From: Gymnogyps californianus
Lineage: Eukaryota > Chordata > Aves > Accipitriformes > Cathartidae
DNA length: 64,000 nt
Direction of reading: 5' to 3'
NCBI RefSeq assembly: GCF_018139145.2
Contig: NC_059471.1
Coordinates: 213,671,494 to 213,735,493, forward strand
Position 1 is the stretch's first letter. Every line of letters starts with the position of its first letter. This document shows positions 25,560-36,475 of the stretch, piece by piece. The position numbers and the translations under genes were made by a program. The notes beneath the pieces are model-generated. The model was not told where the DNA came from. It worked only from the letters and a program-made list of their open reading frames with translations, and did not search any database.

Positions 25560-26160
25560 CTCTGCCCTGATCATTCTCTGCCCTACGAGCGAAGTTTTGT
25601 TGCCGCCAGCTCATTTTACAACCAGCCAAAATTCTCTGTGTCAGCTCTTGAAAAAGGCTCACTTCTATTGACCAACCCATTTAAATTAAGAGAATGGGTT
25701 AATAAGGCCTTGCCAGGACTGATGTTCAGGAGCAGATCCTGCCCTTCCTTAGGAAAGCTCTTTAGAAATGAGGTGAGCCATCACCCAGAGCAGGATCCGC
25801 ACTGAACCCCATCGTTTTCCTGCCTGCTCAGCAATCAGCATTTCTCCGTAGCTTTGCTCCACCGATTGGAAAGGCTGCAGCTTAATGGCCTTTCATTGCA
25901 AACTTCCTTTTAGTGCACAGCCCAGCAATTAGTCCCCAGCCATGCTTCACGACCTCTGGCTGCCTCGCTGCGAGCTTTGATCAGAACTTTGCTCGCTGAC
26001 ACACATCTAATAACCCACCATGGCACCAACTAAGCTATCAGGTCCTAATTTACGCCTCATCCCGCATCCTAGGCCAAATAGGGGGTGTAATTAGCTATTA
26101 TACCAGCCAGAAGTTTGACCTGACCTCCTGTTTGGGAGTCAAGCACGGAAAAGAAAAGAG
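25560..26160. promoter_or_regulatory. Candidate conserved non-coding element
   Basis: This block is less AT-rich than its surroundings, is free of recognisable repeats and has no long reading frame. It contains several homeodomain-type words (cagcaattagtcc near 25924, gtgtaattagc near 26085), a GCTTTGATC word near 25974-25982 (TCF/LEF-like), and two adjacent nuclear-receptor half-sites TGACC-TGACCT (26116-26126). Composition suggests an enhancer, but conservation is untested. Confidence 0.35.
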
Positions 26161-26199
26161 GAAAGCTACCGAAAATGAGTTTCATGGGTCTCTGCAAAA

Positions 26200-29100
26200 A
26201 AAAAATGCAATATCCATCCCTTCTCAGAGGAGCCTGCGCTGGTTTTCAGATTTCCACTGATCACGTAGTACCATCGGTAGCAGAAACTGCAAATTGTCTT
26301 CCCCTTACCTGGAGATATCATTCTCATTTTAGTAGCAGATAGTTCCTGTAAAATCATGCACTTTTGCTATAGACTTGAGTACAGTTAGATGAATGAAAAA
26401 TGTTAAGAAGCCCAGCAGTTTTCTATATAAATAAATGAGATGTGGACAGAGATGTCGAACCCAGAAAGGCTTTTTCTGGGTCCCACTATTTCTGGATTGC
26501 ACAGTTACTTTTTTCATACTGTTTCTGACTTTTTTTTTTTTTTAAGTGACATAAAAATGAGAGGTGAAAGCAAGAGAACAGCAGCAAAAGAAGAAGTTTT
26601 AATTCAAGTCTATTTTTTCCAGGCTGAAATGAAATGTTGCAGTTCTGAGCCCTTGGAAAGGATGTTTATTCTACTCTAAATAAAACTGAAGTATATTTTT
26701 AAATGAAACATCACCTCAAATTACTTCGAAAGCGTCCAAATAAAAAACATTTACATTTTTTCCAAAAGCCCTTTCCCATTTTCCTACTGCTTTTTTTTTT
26801 CTTCTCAATTGAAACTAGTCTCTTTGATCAGCATGAATTCACAAAACATTCCAGTCAACCGACTTGTATAATTTCAGTGGGAAAAATTCTTATTTGCATC
26901 AACCCTTCTGTCCAGTGCAGCCACGTCTCAGGAGGCAGAGAGAAAACAGAGCCTGGCAGAGGTGAGTGGGTTTTCCCAAGGCCAAGGCTGCAGCAGGACA
27001 GTGTGGAGCACACTCTCATCTGGCACAAACACACCAGCACACAGATATCCACTGGCCAGAGCAGGCAGAAGAAGGTTCAGGATATCTCTTACCCCACTTG
27101 GAGCAGGATGAACGCTCTGTGAACACCCGGCCTCATTGTGCCTCTACTTCTAGTTAGGACAACAACCTCAGTATCCCTCTTGTAGAAGAGCAACGTGATC
27201 TGCTGCATCCAACGTTCAACCCATGGAGCAAGCTCCTTTTGGCATCTGTGGGCCTAACGTGGGATCTGTGACATGAGCATATAAAGGTAGGAAAATCCTG
27301 GATGGAATTTCAGTATATTTAAGCATGGAGAAGAAACTAGAAATAAGGAGCATCATTGGCCACAAGCTGGCAAGTAGGCTATGTTGAGTTAACTAGCAGG
27401 CACTGAAGGTTTAGTGTTGTTTTATTTCAGCTAAGTTGCAGATCACAAGTGATTTTTAAAAACTGTAGGTAGACTGAACTGCTAAAGAGTTTACTTGACC
27501 ACTTCCCTGTCACATGATGGAGGAATGAAAACAGCTCTCTTACATGTTTTCATACCCAAAAAGTCTGGTCACAACTGTTATCTTTCCATCTGCACTGCCA
27601 GCTCAGAGAAACCACAGTGGGTTTTTGCCCTAGGATATTCTAAAATAATCTAAGTTACCATATCAATGATGCACAGAGGTTTCTAATGTGGCATGCCTTC
27701 TTTTAAAGGATCAGTTCATATTTTGTGGGTACTTTTAAAAGCATATTTTACAGTTGTTTTTAGTTTTCTTATAATATAGAGGGGTCAGAATGAAAAAAGC
27801 TAGCAAAAAGAATTAAAAAAGAAACCATGGGCATGAATATGAAAAATGTTTTATCTTTTCATAACTGCTCTTTGTGGTGCTATGTTTCTATGTTTTATTC
27901 CACTTGAAAAAAAAGCCTAATGTTCAGATGTGAACTTTTATACGATGGGAGGGCGTCAAGTTTTGGAGTTCAGGCCTGCACCTACCTGTGAAGAGCCATC
28001 AAGGACATGGTCTCATAATCCCAGGTGACCTAAAATTGGTCCCATCCGCTCCCTGCAAGCTCTTCAGAGCGCAACCTGGAACCTCTGCCAGGACGTCTCT
28101 GTCAGTGGCGTCCCATGTCTTGGGCCATGCAGCATCCTGGAGATACTGCTCCTGACATACTGAGGAATACATTGACAGGTTTTGTTGCAAAAGCTCTGGC
28201 CACCTGAAATCCAAATTATGTCCTTCAGAGTATTGCAACTCAGATAAATGTCCCCTTTCTTGCATAAACCAGTACCTCCTTAGGTCCCTTTTCTGGTGGA
28301 ATGGACATTCCCTAGTTTGAACAGGAAGTCATTCAGGATCCAGTTCACACAGGAGGTCAAAGTTGCCAGACAGAAAGGATTCTTCTGGCTTGCTTGAGAT
28401 GAATTCAGTCATGCAATACCCCCGGTAGGATCAGACAGCTGATCTTCAGGAAATACCTCTGCTAGCGCTAATGGACTTGCTGTCTCCGGACAGCAGTACC
28501 ATTTCTCTTTCAAGGGAGATGCAACAGTCCAAACAAGAGGGCAAGGTTCATCAGAGGTTAACAGAACACCATTTGGAAGGGATTCTAAATTTTAGAAATT
28601 TGGGTTAAGGCACTGTTATTTGTTCAGGACTAATATGCCTGGGAAAGGAGATGTGGTATCTGGAACACCCCATGTCTTAGCTTTGAAGAGGAGAAGTCTA
28701 ATGAAGGACAGTGCAGAAGCCCTTGGCCTGTTACACAGAGGTGACTGGAGCAGATCATTGGCTACAAAGCATCACTTTTAAGCTCTGTGGGCCTGAAATG
28801 ATTATTTGACATCATGTCTGCAAGAAACCTTCAAGTCTGTGCTGATAAAAATATATTAATGGTACAAAAAACACAGGAAAAGTGAATAATGAAAAAGAGC
28901 AAATTATGATCTGAATTGTCTAACATGGACCTGAGCAAACAGGATATTACACTTTGACCAAAAATCAATGATGGACAAGGAGGGGGATAGTTATTCTACC
29001 AAACAAGGGTATAACAAGGTCCAACAGGTAGAAGTGGAAGCTAAACAAACACAGGTTGGAAAAAATGAGAGTAATTAAATACTGGAACAACTCCTTTTAC

Positions 29101-29500
29101 CACCAGCCACTTTCAAATCTAGAGTGATCTCTGCTGTAAAGTCAGGATCCCGTGCAGTTAAAGAAAGAATAACTTCAGAGAAGTCCTTTGGCCTTTATCA
29201 TTTAGTAGGTCAAACAAGATGATAAAATAAGCCCTTTTGGTTTTAAAAATCACCAACCTGATACCCTTACCAAGATGCTAACTGTTCTAGGCATTTGATG
29301 AGCAACGTAACCACTGTGAAATGGATTAAATGTGTTGGGTTTTTTTTTAAGACAGCATATAATTAACTTAGGGAATGTGTTGCCATGGGATGTAAAGGGA
29401 GCAAATATCTCGGATTCATGTTAAATACTACACACCCTTTTGGATAACCACTTAGTTAAATGGTGATCCAGACAAATTTCTCTGTATTAGAGCATTTGAT
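26200..29500. other. Non-coding stretch, (T)14 at 26530-26543, no gene recognised
   Basis: Reading frames of 139 codons (26703-27122 plus) and 88 codons (27999-28265 minus) exist, but neither has a recognisable domain nor flanking splice or polyadenylation signals that I can defend. A T homopolymer lies at 26530-26543. Confidence 0.5.
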
Positions 29501-29509
29501 TAGGTAAAC

Positions 29510-30240
29510 TTAATTTGGCTCTTTAAGATGTCTTTTTTTTAAGCATTAATTATTTTCTTCTTGTTGGACAGAGAATAGCTGGTTCCTATTGTTCTGCTGG
29601 GAGATGATAATTACTAATTTCTGTTTCACCGTGCCAGATGTTATTGCAATTTTCACAGCTCCATTTAGAGGCTATTTCTTTGCTTCAAATGGCTTGGTCT
29701 CCAAGGATGATGCCTCAGGCCAAAGGTATAGAGCAAACATTTTTGAAGGCATCATTTCCCTCAAGACAATTCTGTTCCATTGTACAGAATAAATGTTGAC
29801 CTGATACATGAAAAGGATCTAGATTCAAGACAGGATCTAACCTGCAACTGCTGAAACTATTCAGAAATATCCAAATTCCAGGTTCAATTAGACTATTGCA
29901 AAAAAAGAAATGCCAACAATTAAATGGGCTTGCATGTTTACCTTTGCTCTGGGTCCTAATTCCTTCTAGCTATTGAAGGACAACTTGCTTTTGTAGTGGT
30001 GATTACAGCTCTTGGAACAATCTGCTTTAAACAGAAATCACCATATAATATTAATTATAGGCTTGTTCCTGCCACCTCATAATCAAAGCCCTGGGACAAT
30101 CTATATTGTGAAGTGTGCATCTTACATTTAAAAGGTATTTAATTTCAATATTAACATGATTGTGTTTCAGGGAAGGCCTTTGCTTAATATTTCCTAATAA
30201 CATCTTACACAATGTAATTTCAGAGCCTCCCCCTCCTTTT
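29510..30240. promoter_or_regulatory. Candidate conserved non-coding block
   Basis: Two repeat-free stretches (about 29510-29810 and 29900-30240) have the look of deeply conserved non-coding DNA. They hold many AATTA/TAATT cores (attaattattttc near 29545, gataattactaatttc near 29605, atattaattatagg near 30047), and CAATTTTCACAGCTCC near 29647. No coding frame of note. Function is inferred only. Confidence 0.35.
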
Positions 30241-30318
30241 CTGTGTTATTTGCCCTCAGTTATTTTCTGTCAAACTTATTCATGGCCTGCACACCTACTT
30301 AGCACTGTACTCACTATT

Positions 30319-30341
30319 AAAAAAAAAAAAAAAAAAAAAAA
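30319..30341 (+). repeat. (A)23 tract
   Basis: The longest homopolymer in the window: 23 uninterrupted A, preceded by tcactatt. It is likely length-variable and prone to sequencing error. Confidence 0.9.
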
Positions 30342-32190
30342 GACATTCACAGGGGCAATTATTTACCTAAATAAGATGATTCTCTTTTTCAGGAAAGGTA
30401 TGAGGCTGAGTCATTTTTTTTTTTTTCCCCTGGAAAGTATTTATGTTGACAATTGCTTGATTTTTAATAAGATACTGCCAAATGAAACATTTCCTTTTGA
30501 ACTGCTATTTCAAAGCATTCAAATTAGTGTCATTTTTGTTTTGCCATGTTTCAGGAAAACTGAGGTTTAAAAAGCAGAATTACCTGGAGGAGAGACGCTG
30601 TTTCCTAGAATGGAGGAAAGGTTTTCTAAAATGGAAAGGCAAAAAGGCACTTTCTTGGAGGGAACAGATTCTTTTCTAGTGAGACTACAAGGTAACTTTT
30701 GTTTCAATATTTCTTAATAATCAGATATTCCAAGAAGCTTAGTAGAAGCAGTGACATGGGTTTTTTCTTACATATGGTACAGAACTGCTGAATCAGTGTT
30801 TCCCAGTGAAACTCTGCATGACAGGCACTGCCAGGTCTTCTATTCTGGGCACATATTTCTGGGCTTTATATACAACCCCTTTGATGTGGGATCTATGCAC
30901 CTACCTGGTTTCATTTCTCTCTGAGTGAATATCCTCCAGGAATGATCTTCCTCTTCGACTCACCTTGAGCGGTCTGAAATTTCATTTCAGATTTGAAGTG
31001 TCGTTCCAAGTGTCTCGCCATGTTTTGCCAGCTGAAACAGAAGCTTTGCAGGGAAGGAAAGTGCCACCATCTTATTCTGGTCTCCTGTTACCTGTACACT
31101 AGTGCAGCTCCACCATCTTCATTGCAGTGATTTTTAGTGTACAGTTATACACGTAACGACTAAGATGTAGCTAGGATGTGAACTTTCAGCACATCAGCTG
31201 CATCCTCAGCCCTGCCTGCAATGCGTGCAGAAAAAATGTGAAGCATCTAAACTCTCCGTAAAAGAGGGATGAGATACCTTGTGTGTGCAGTTAGATAAGT
31301 TAGAGGAGTGATACACTGTGGATTTATGTCCTCTCTACTTCTCTGTGAGCCCATACTCTGAGTCTGCACCAATGAAGTGCTGGGTATTCCTGGCTAAAAG
31401 AGGGTATTCCTGAGTTCATAACAAATTAAATATTCCTGAATACAAAATGACCAACAATAAAATCTGATAATATTTTTTAAATCATCACAATGGAGAAAAT
31501 TTAGTGATATAAACATAGATTTTTGAAATATTATTTATCTGGATAATGGACTCCAAAGTCTTTTCTCTGGTTGTATCTCAGCTTGCCCTGAGAGCGAGAA
31601 GCAATCTTGCTGCTAGTATCAAAATCCTGCTGCAGCGGGAAGGTGCTTGATGAATGTGAAGATGTGATTATCCATAGGAAGGAGAGATCCTATAGCTGTG
31701 GTCATGCTGGGTGGTGTGCTGACTCAACAAAATATCCCCTGCGAATTTGACAGCTGCGTGGCTTGCAGTTTTGGAAATCCAAGCATCTTTCTGGGTATTA
31801 GTCTGGAGGCTGTGGACAAGAAAGAAGCTGCAGAGCGGTGGATGAGGGATTAGCAAGTGCGCAGAGGTCACGGTATTAAACAATGTGTAAACTTCACAAT
31901 CTGGGTCCTGCTCCAGTAAACAGGGTTAGGAGTTCACCAGAGCTATTTTCCTCAATCTATGGCTGTCCTAGAGTCAGTGTAGCAAATAATATTTGGTAGC
32001 TGACAGCAAGATCCCATGATCAGAAATTTGTTTTGTAAATACGTATATGTCAGAGGCTGGTCACAAAAGAGCTCATAACCTAAAAGCAGCAGGCAGGCAG
32101 AGGTTGTGAGCATGAGCAGATGAAATTCAGGTCATCTGTCCTACTCCGCTGAGTTTTGGGAAGAGGAAAATAGGTCTAATGCTCTCTCTT
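30342..32190. other. Non-coding stretch, no gene recognised
   Basis: Mixed-composition sequence with short chance reading frames. No repeat family or RNA recognised. Confidence 0.55.
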
Positions 32191-32199
32191 TTTCTGCTC

Positions 32200-32460
32200 A
32201 CCCCACCCTATGAATCTGTGCTTGATTAATTTAAGTTGTAGGCAGGCCAGCTTTGTATATTTAGCTGAAGAAGTTGAAGGAGTTACTGTTTGCTACAGCT
32301 TTTAGCTACAGGCTGCTGTGACTGCAGCTGAAAAGAGAATATGTGAGTGCTCCCAGTGCACTTCAAGGCAAATTAGTGGCGGTTTAAGCAAAGCCAACTG
32401 GGACCTTAAATTCCAGCTGTTTCTGCTGTGATGCTGCTCTTACCATCACAGAAAGGGGAC
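32200..32460. promoter_or_regulatory. Candidate conserved non-coding element
   Basis: It contains TTGATTAATTTAA (32223-32235), repeated CTACAG and AGCTACAG words near 32294-32313, CTGCAGCTGAAAAG near 32323 and GCAAATTAGTGGCGG near 32369. Free of repeats and without an extended reading frame. Enhancer-like by composition only. Confidence 0.25.
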
Positions 32461-33079
32461 CTGTGGCACAGAGGGCTCGGGCATGTCATCATGTCACTGC
32501 AGTTTAATGCAGAAACAGGTAAAATGAAGTGGCTTTACACTTTGCCGTTGCTGAAAGTTGCCAGGCGTGAGGAGCTCTGACTCCTCATTCAAGTCAAATT
32601 TATCTGCGTCCAATAAGACAAACACACCCTACCCGAGCTAGTCCCCCTCCGCTCCCTTCATAGTTAATACAGAAATAGCTGATCTCTTTGGGGCCTTTGC
32701 TTCTGGGTAAAATGAAACACATCACTGATGTTTCAACATCTGGCCAGTGACTATGAAGGGAATCCAGCCAGCCACATCCTAGCTGGATTGCAGGCGTCTC
32801 TAACGAGTCCCTTCTTTCACCCTCTCCCCTGTGCGCTGCTGGGCACCTTGGCGAGTCTGAGTGCAGAAACGTGGACCCACAGAAGGGCAAATGCAAGACC
32901 TTCTGAAAGTTTTTCCTTCTCCAACCAATTTATTGTAGCCCGCATCCCTTCGCTGACGGAGCTGGATTAAGTCTCCATGATGGGAAGTCAGGAATGTAGA
33001 TTTATTCAGACTTGTTAAAACAGTGGCACACGTCCCAAGGAAGACAAATAGCCTTTTGTGAGATAATTTGCTAACACTG

Positions 33080-33460
33080 TTCCACCCTAACATGTATCTG
33101 TCCTGTTATCGCATGACTAATATGGACATAACCCTGCGCACTTTTATCTGACATGCATACGTATGTCAGCCTGATTTGTGTCTCGCTTGGTTGGGTGAAG
33201 AAGCCAATGGACTTGTGCCCAAGCAAAACTTGTTGAACTGAGATCAAAATCTGGTGTGTGTTTTTAATTTGCCGCTCGTGCCTATTTGCACTAAGTGGCT
33301 TTAGTTCATAGGAACATCTGCAGAAAGGCTGTTTTTCATTCCGTCGTTTCTTTAAATATATGGAGAAGAATTCACAGAATAAAAGTACTTGTCATTCACT
33401 GTCAACGTTACAGTAATTTCTGTTAGTCACATTATTCTTTTGGTTAAAAGGATGATGGGC
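33080..33460. promoter_or_regulatory. Candidate conserved non-coding element with near-palindrome
   Basis: A repeat-free block that includes a 22-base near-palindrome at 33148-33169: arms CTGACAT and ATGTCAG are perfect, and 9 of 11 pairs match overall around CATACG. It also has AATTTGCCGCTCG near 33269 and TATTTGCACTAAG near 33282. Enhancer status is inferred. Confidence 0.3.
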
Positions 33461-33537
33461 ATCTGATCAGGAAAAAAAACTACCCTGTGAGTAATCCTAC
33501 ACAATGAGTAATGAATAGTGGAAGAATCTTGTTCTTT

Positions 33538-33583
33538 TATAGCATTTTAATGAATGCTATAGAATTCTATAGCATTTTAATGA
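33538..33583. repeat. Palindrome with alternating hairpin arms
   Basis: TATAGCATTTTAATGA occurs twice (33538-33553 and 33568-33583). Between and across the copies, 33553-33576 is a perfect 24-base palindrome whose half is AATGCTATAGAA. ATAGCATT (33539-33546) also pairs with AATGCTAT (33553-33560). Three arms can thus form alternative hairpins. This suggests local template switching or an inverted duplication. Confidence 0.85.
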
Positions 33584-33617
33584 CTAACCTGATGTGAATG
33601 ATAATCTGATGTAAATA

Positions 33618-33706
33618 ACATTATTACTTTCCCTGCAGATAGGGAAACTGAGGCACAGGGCAAGTCAGTGTCTCTGGATGAGAAGTCCTGGATCCCAATT
33701 CAGCAG
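33618..33706 (-). mobile_element. MIR-like SINE remnant
   Basis: GCAGATAGGGAAACTGAGGC (starting at 33635) followed by acagggcaagtcagtg is the reverse complement of the MIR core (tgacttgcc..tgcctcagtttccc.tctg). Towards the right end, cctggatcccaattcagcag resembles the box B-proximal segment. The order of words fits a minus-strand MIR with a small internal deletion. Confidence 0.7.
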
Positions 33707-33763
33707 AACTTCTGCTAAGCTTAAACAGAAGGCAAAGAGGCCTTCCCGTTTCAATACTAACAC

Positions 33764-33960
33764 GGCATTCAGGAGATTTAATTCTAGCTGTGCCTCTGCC
33801 GCAGATTGCCTGTGTGCATTTATCTTCTTTCAGCAAACAGTAGGCAGTAATGTTGCCTTTACAAACCACCTTCTTAGGTTGTGAGAGCTTCGGGGACAGG
33901 AATGATTCTTTCTCGGTCACTTGAATAGCGCTTGCCATAAACGGGACCTACTCCTGCTTC
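33764..33960 (+). mobile_element. MIR-like SINE, near full length, with amniote tail
   Basis: GGAGATTTAATTCTAGCTGT (starting at 33772) followed by gcctctgcc is the box B/CORE start (gggttcaaatcccagctctgcca). CCTGTGTGCATTTATCTTC follows where tgtgtgaccttgggcaag is expected. The distal part TTGTGAGAGCTTCGGGGACA (starting at 33879) and GAATAGCGCTTGCCATAA match the tail known from bird, turtle and crocodile MIR-type SINEs (ttgtaagctcttcggggcaggga..tacagcgcctagcacaa). It lies about 60 bases from the oppositely oriented MIR on its left. Confidence 0.7.
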
Positions 33961-33969
33961 TGCTGTCAA

Positions 33970-35230
33970 TGTCAGTGGTCAGGCAGAAGGCTTCCAAATA
34001 AATTTTGGCGTGAAACATAATTTTTTTGATTCCTTCAGAATATCTGAGTTTCACAAAATCAGCCCCCTTGGGAGCTGAATGCTTTCGCTTTCCAGCCCAG
34101 ACCTGAAAACTTTTGATCGTGAACTTTTGGACAGAGAGGTCCACTTTCTCTCCATACAAGCAGCATATATTATGACCTCTTTACAGTGAAATCCAGCCCA
34201 AAAAAAGCATTAATTAAAAACCCAATCAATGGATAAACAACCAGCTCCAGCTACATCTTAGACACAATTTCCAAAAGTACCTACCTCCTTTTCTTCAAAG
34301 CAAAACAAATCAAGAGATCCCACAAATATTTATCAGCGTTCGTGTCTCACTGAGAGGTATTTGGGTTGGTTGGCATTGCTTTGCTGTTTACCCACGTAAT
34401 GAGGACAGGCAGGTTCGTGCTGGTGTTGCAATACCACCCTTCAGAGGATGCTGGCTTTCCTTTTACGCTGGGGTGACTCGACTCTTACAGGATAGTTTCT
34501 CTGCATTTACCTTGTTGGAGCTGACAGCATAATTCTGTGCAGGAATCAGCTCTGTCTTTTGGCTTGTACAGGTGAAACTGTACAAACAACCCTCTCCTTT
34601 TCCATTTAATAAATAAAAGCTCTAAAACCATTAATGTGCTACAAAGGAAAGCCGGAGATACATGATTAGAAAGTGGATCTTTGACCAAAGTGATGCAGCA
34701 ACTACTCAAAAGCAGTGATTTCTTCTGAGCATTTTAAAAATGGTAAATCCATTGTGTCTTTTTATGAACTATAGTAGGGAATAAGTCCAGATTAAACATA
34801 TAGCTTAGGAACTGCTCTCCTGCAGAGACCCAAGACTCTCTGCTTTCCACTGACAAAGCTGAAGTTAGCTTAAAATTCCTCCACCCTGCCATCTTCTTCC
34901 CCTATCACAAAATGCTTTAATCAAAATAGAAGCTTTGAATGCAATTATATGAAGTTGTAAATATTTCTACCAGAAGAAAAAAAAAAAAACTTTCAATTGT
35001 ATTGTAGTGTAATATTTTTATTTTTGTTTCAAAATAACTTTAAAATACATTTATTTGACACAATACTTGTTTTGAAGAAAAAAAAAATCTAAAATGGAAA
35101 TTAAATGCTTTGATTGACCTGAATCTTTTATCATTATTTCATTTCAGTTCCTGGAAAATTCTGAGAGAAAAACCGCTTTCTTGTCATTCAAAACAAGGAC
35201 TAATTTCCAAATGCTGGAATTCCCCTGAGA
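33970..35230. other. Non-coding stretch, (A)13 near 34977-34989
   Basis: AT-rich sequence with one A homopolymer. No gene, RNA or repeat family recognised. Confidence 0.55.
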
Positions 35231-35239
35231 GTGGAAACG

Positions 35240-35300
35240 GCGAGCGCAGGCTAGCTCTAATCACAGCTTTCCCACTCACTGCCTCTGCGACTGGTACTGC
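35240..35300 (+). mobile_element. MIR-like SINE remnant, CORE segment
   Basis: GCTAGCTCTAATCACAGCTT (starting at 35250) followed by tcccactcactgcctctgcgactgg matches, in order, the MIR stretch gg.ctaatcccagctctgccactgact.gctgtgtgac. The rest of the element is not clear. Confidence 0.45.
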
Positions 35301-36400
35301 AGTGGAAGTGGTAGAAACTATACGGCAATTCGATGCAGAATCACTCTCGCCCTGTTACACAGATTCCTCTTTCACGGCGATCTCCGCAATTTCAAAGCAC
35401 TTATGTCAAGGTCCTTCACATTTTCATTGCCGTTTGCCTCCACAATCTGCAATATCCACATGCTCTGAGCAACCCCAGTGAGTATGTAGTCTCTCTACTT
35501 TTTAACAATGACACTGCTAATATTTTAGTGGGGAGGGATAGGTGACTTACAAAACAAAAAAATTTTAAAGCCACAAGCATTTTTCCCTTCTTGACTATAT
35601 AATGCCTTTCCTTAGCATTGCAATAATTTTCTTCCTATGAGAACACCTTTTAACATTAAAAAAGTATTTTAAACCCCTTTTTATATCTGCTTGTGCTCCA
35701 GTTGAAAGAAAAGGGAAATCAAATTTTGTCATTTTAACATCCAGATTATTTTAAGATCTAGTATGGCTCAGGTGGATTTTCCCTGGAGTAGTAAGCTTGA
35801 TGTTCACTTAGCAGTATAAATCAAAAGCAACCTTTCTGGTGATCATTAGACCTCGTTCACCCACCCTTAAACAGATGTAAATCAAGAGCAAGTAAAAAAA
35901 AAATAAAATCAGTGGCATTATGATTTGAAGAAGAACTAGTCCTGCTGAGTCTGCATTACTGCATAATTTGGCAGCAGTGACTGCTTTGCCCGTGGATGAA
36001 GAAATTTGTTAACAAGGCTGAGCCTGAGCAGAAGTGCTTATTTTTGGCATAACATAAATCAGACAATGAGTCCTTCCAAACACCATTCACACTTTCCAGT
36101 TACTCTACACTACAAAGTGACATGGGAATTTTCACCGTTCGTGATAAATCATTCCAGGAAGACAGTAAGAGGGCTTGGATGGGGGGAGCAGGGGAGGAAA
36201 ATGCCAATTAATAGCTGAATTACTGTGAAATAAGGACTTTTAGTGGGTTGGCTTTGATGTAGTGAATAGACTCAGGTACAGAGAAGTGGATTTAATTGCA
36301 ATGGGTGGATTAAGGTAGACATGGAGGACAGATTTGCCCTATGTAGAGTAACTTCTGTTAGTTCATTTCTGGTACATTTTCATTTTAGCTTACTTTTTGG
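35301..36400. other. Non-coding stretch, no gene recognised
   Basis: A plus-strand reading frame (35110-35481, 123 codons) overlaps the MIR-like segment and has no domain. Nothing else is recognised. Confidence 0.5.
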
Positions 36401-36407
36401 CTCTCCC

Positions 36408-36475
36408 ACATATACATATACATATACATATACGTATACGTATGCATATGCGTGTACGTATATGCGCACACACAT
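36408..36475 (+). repeat. (CATATA)n / (CGTATA)n compound microsatellite
   Basis: Four to five CATATA-type units pass into CGTATA and GCATATGCG variants and end in (CA)n. The CpG-bearing derivatives next to pure CATATA units are unusual, because CpG would normally decay to CATATA. Confidence 0.85.

Noticed and set aside
26703..27122. 139-codon plus-strand frame, the longest in the window
   Set aside because: Its start runs through a poly-T tract, it has no recognisable domain, and no splice or poly(A) signals support it.
27999..28265. 88-codon minus frame with protein-like composition, considered as a LINE or retroviral fragment
   Set aside because: No motif of reverse transcriptase, endonuclease or gag could be identified.
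30319..30341. (A)23 as the tail of a processed pseudogene
   Set aside because: No coding-like or repeat body precedes it, and no flanking target-site duplication was seen.
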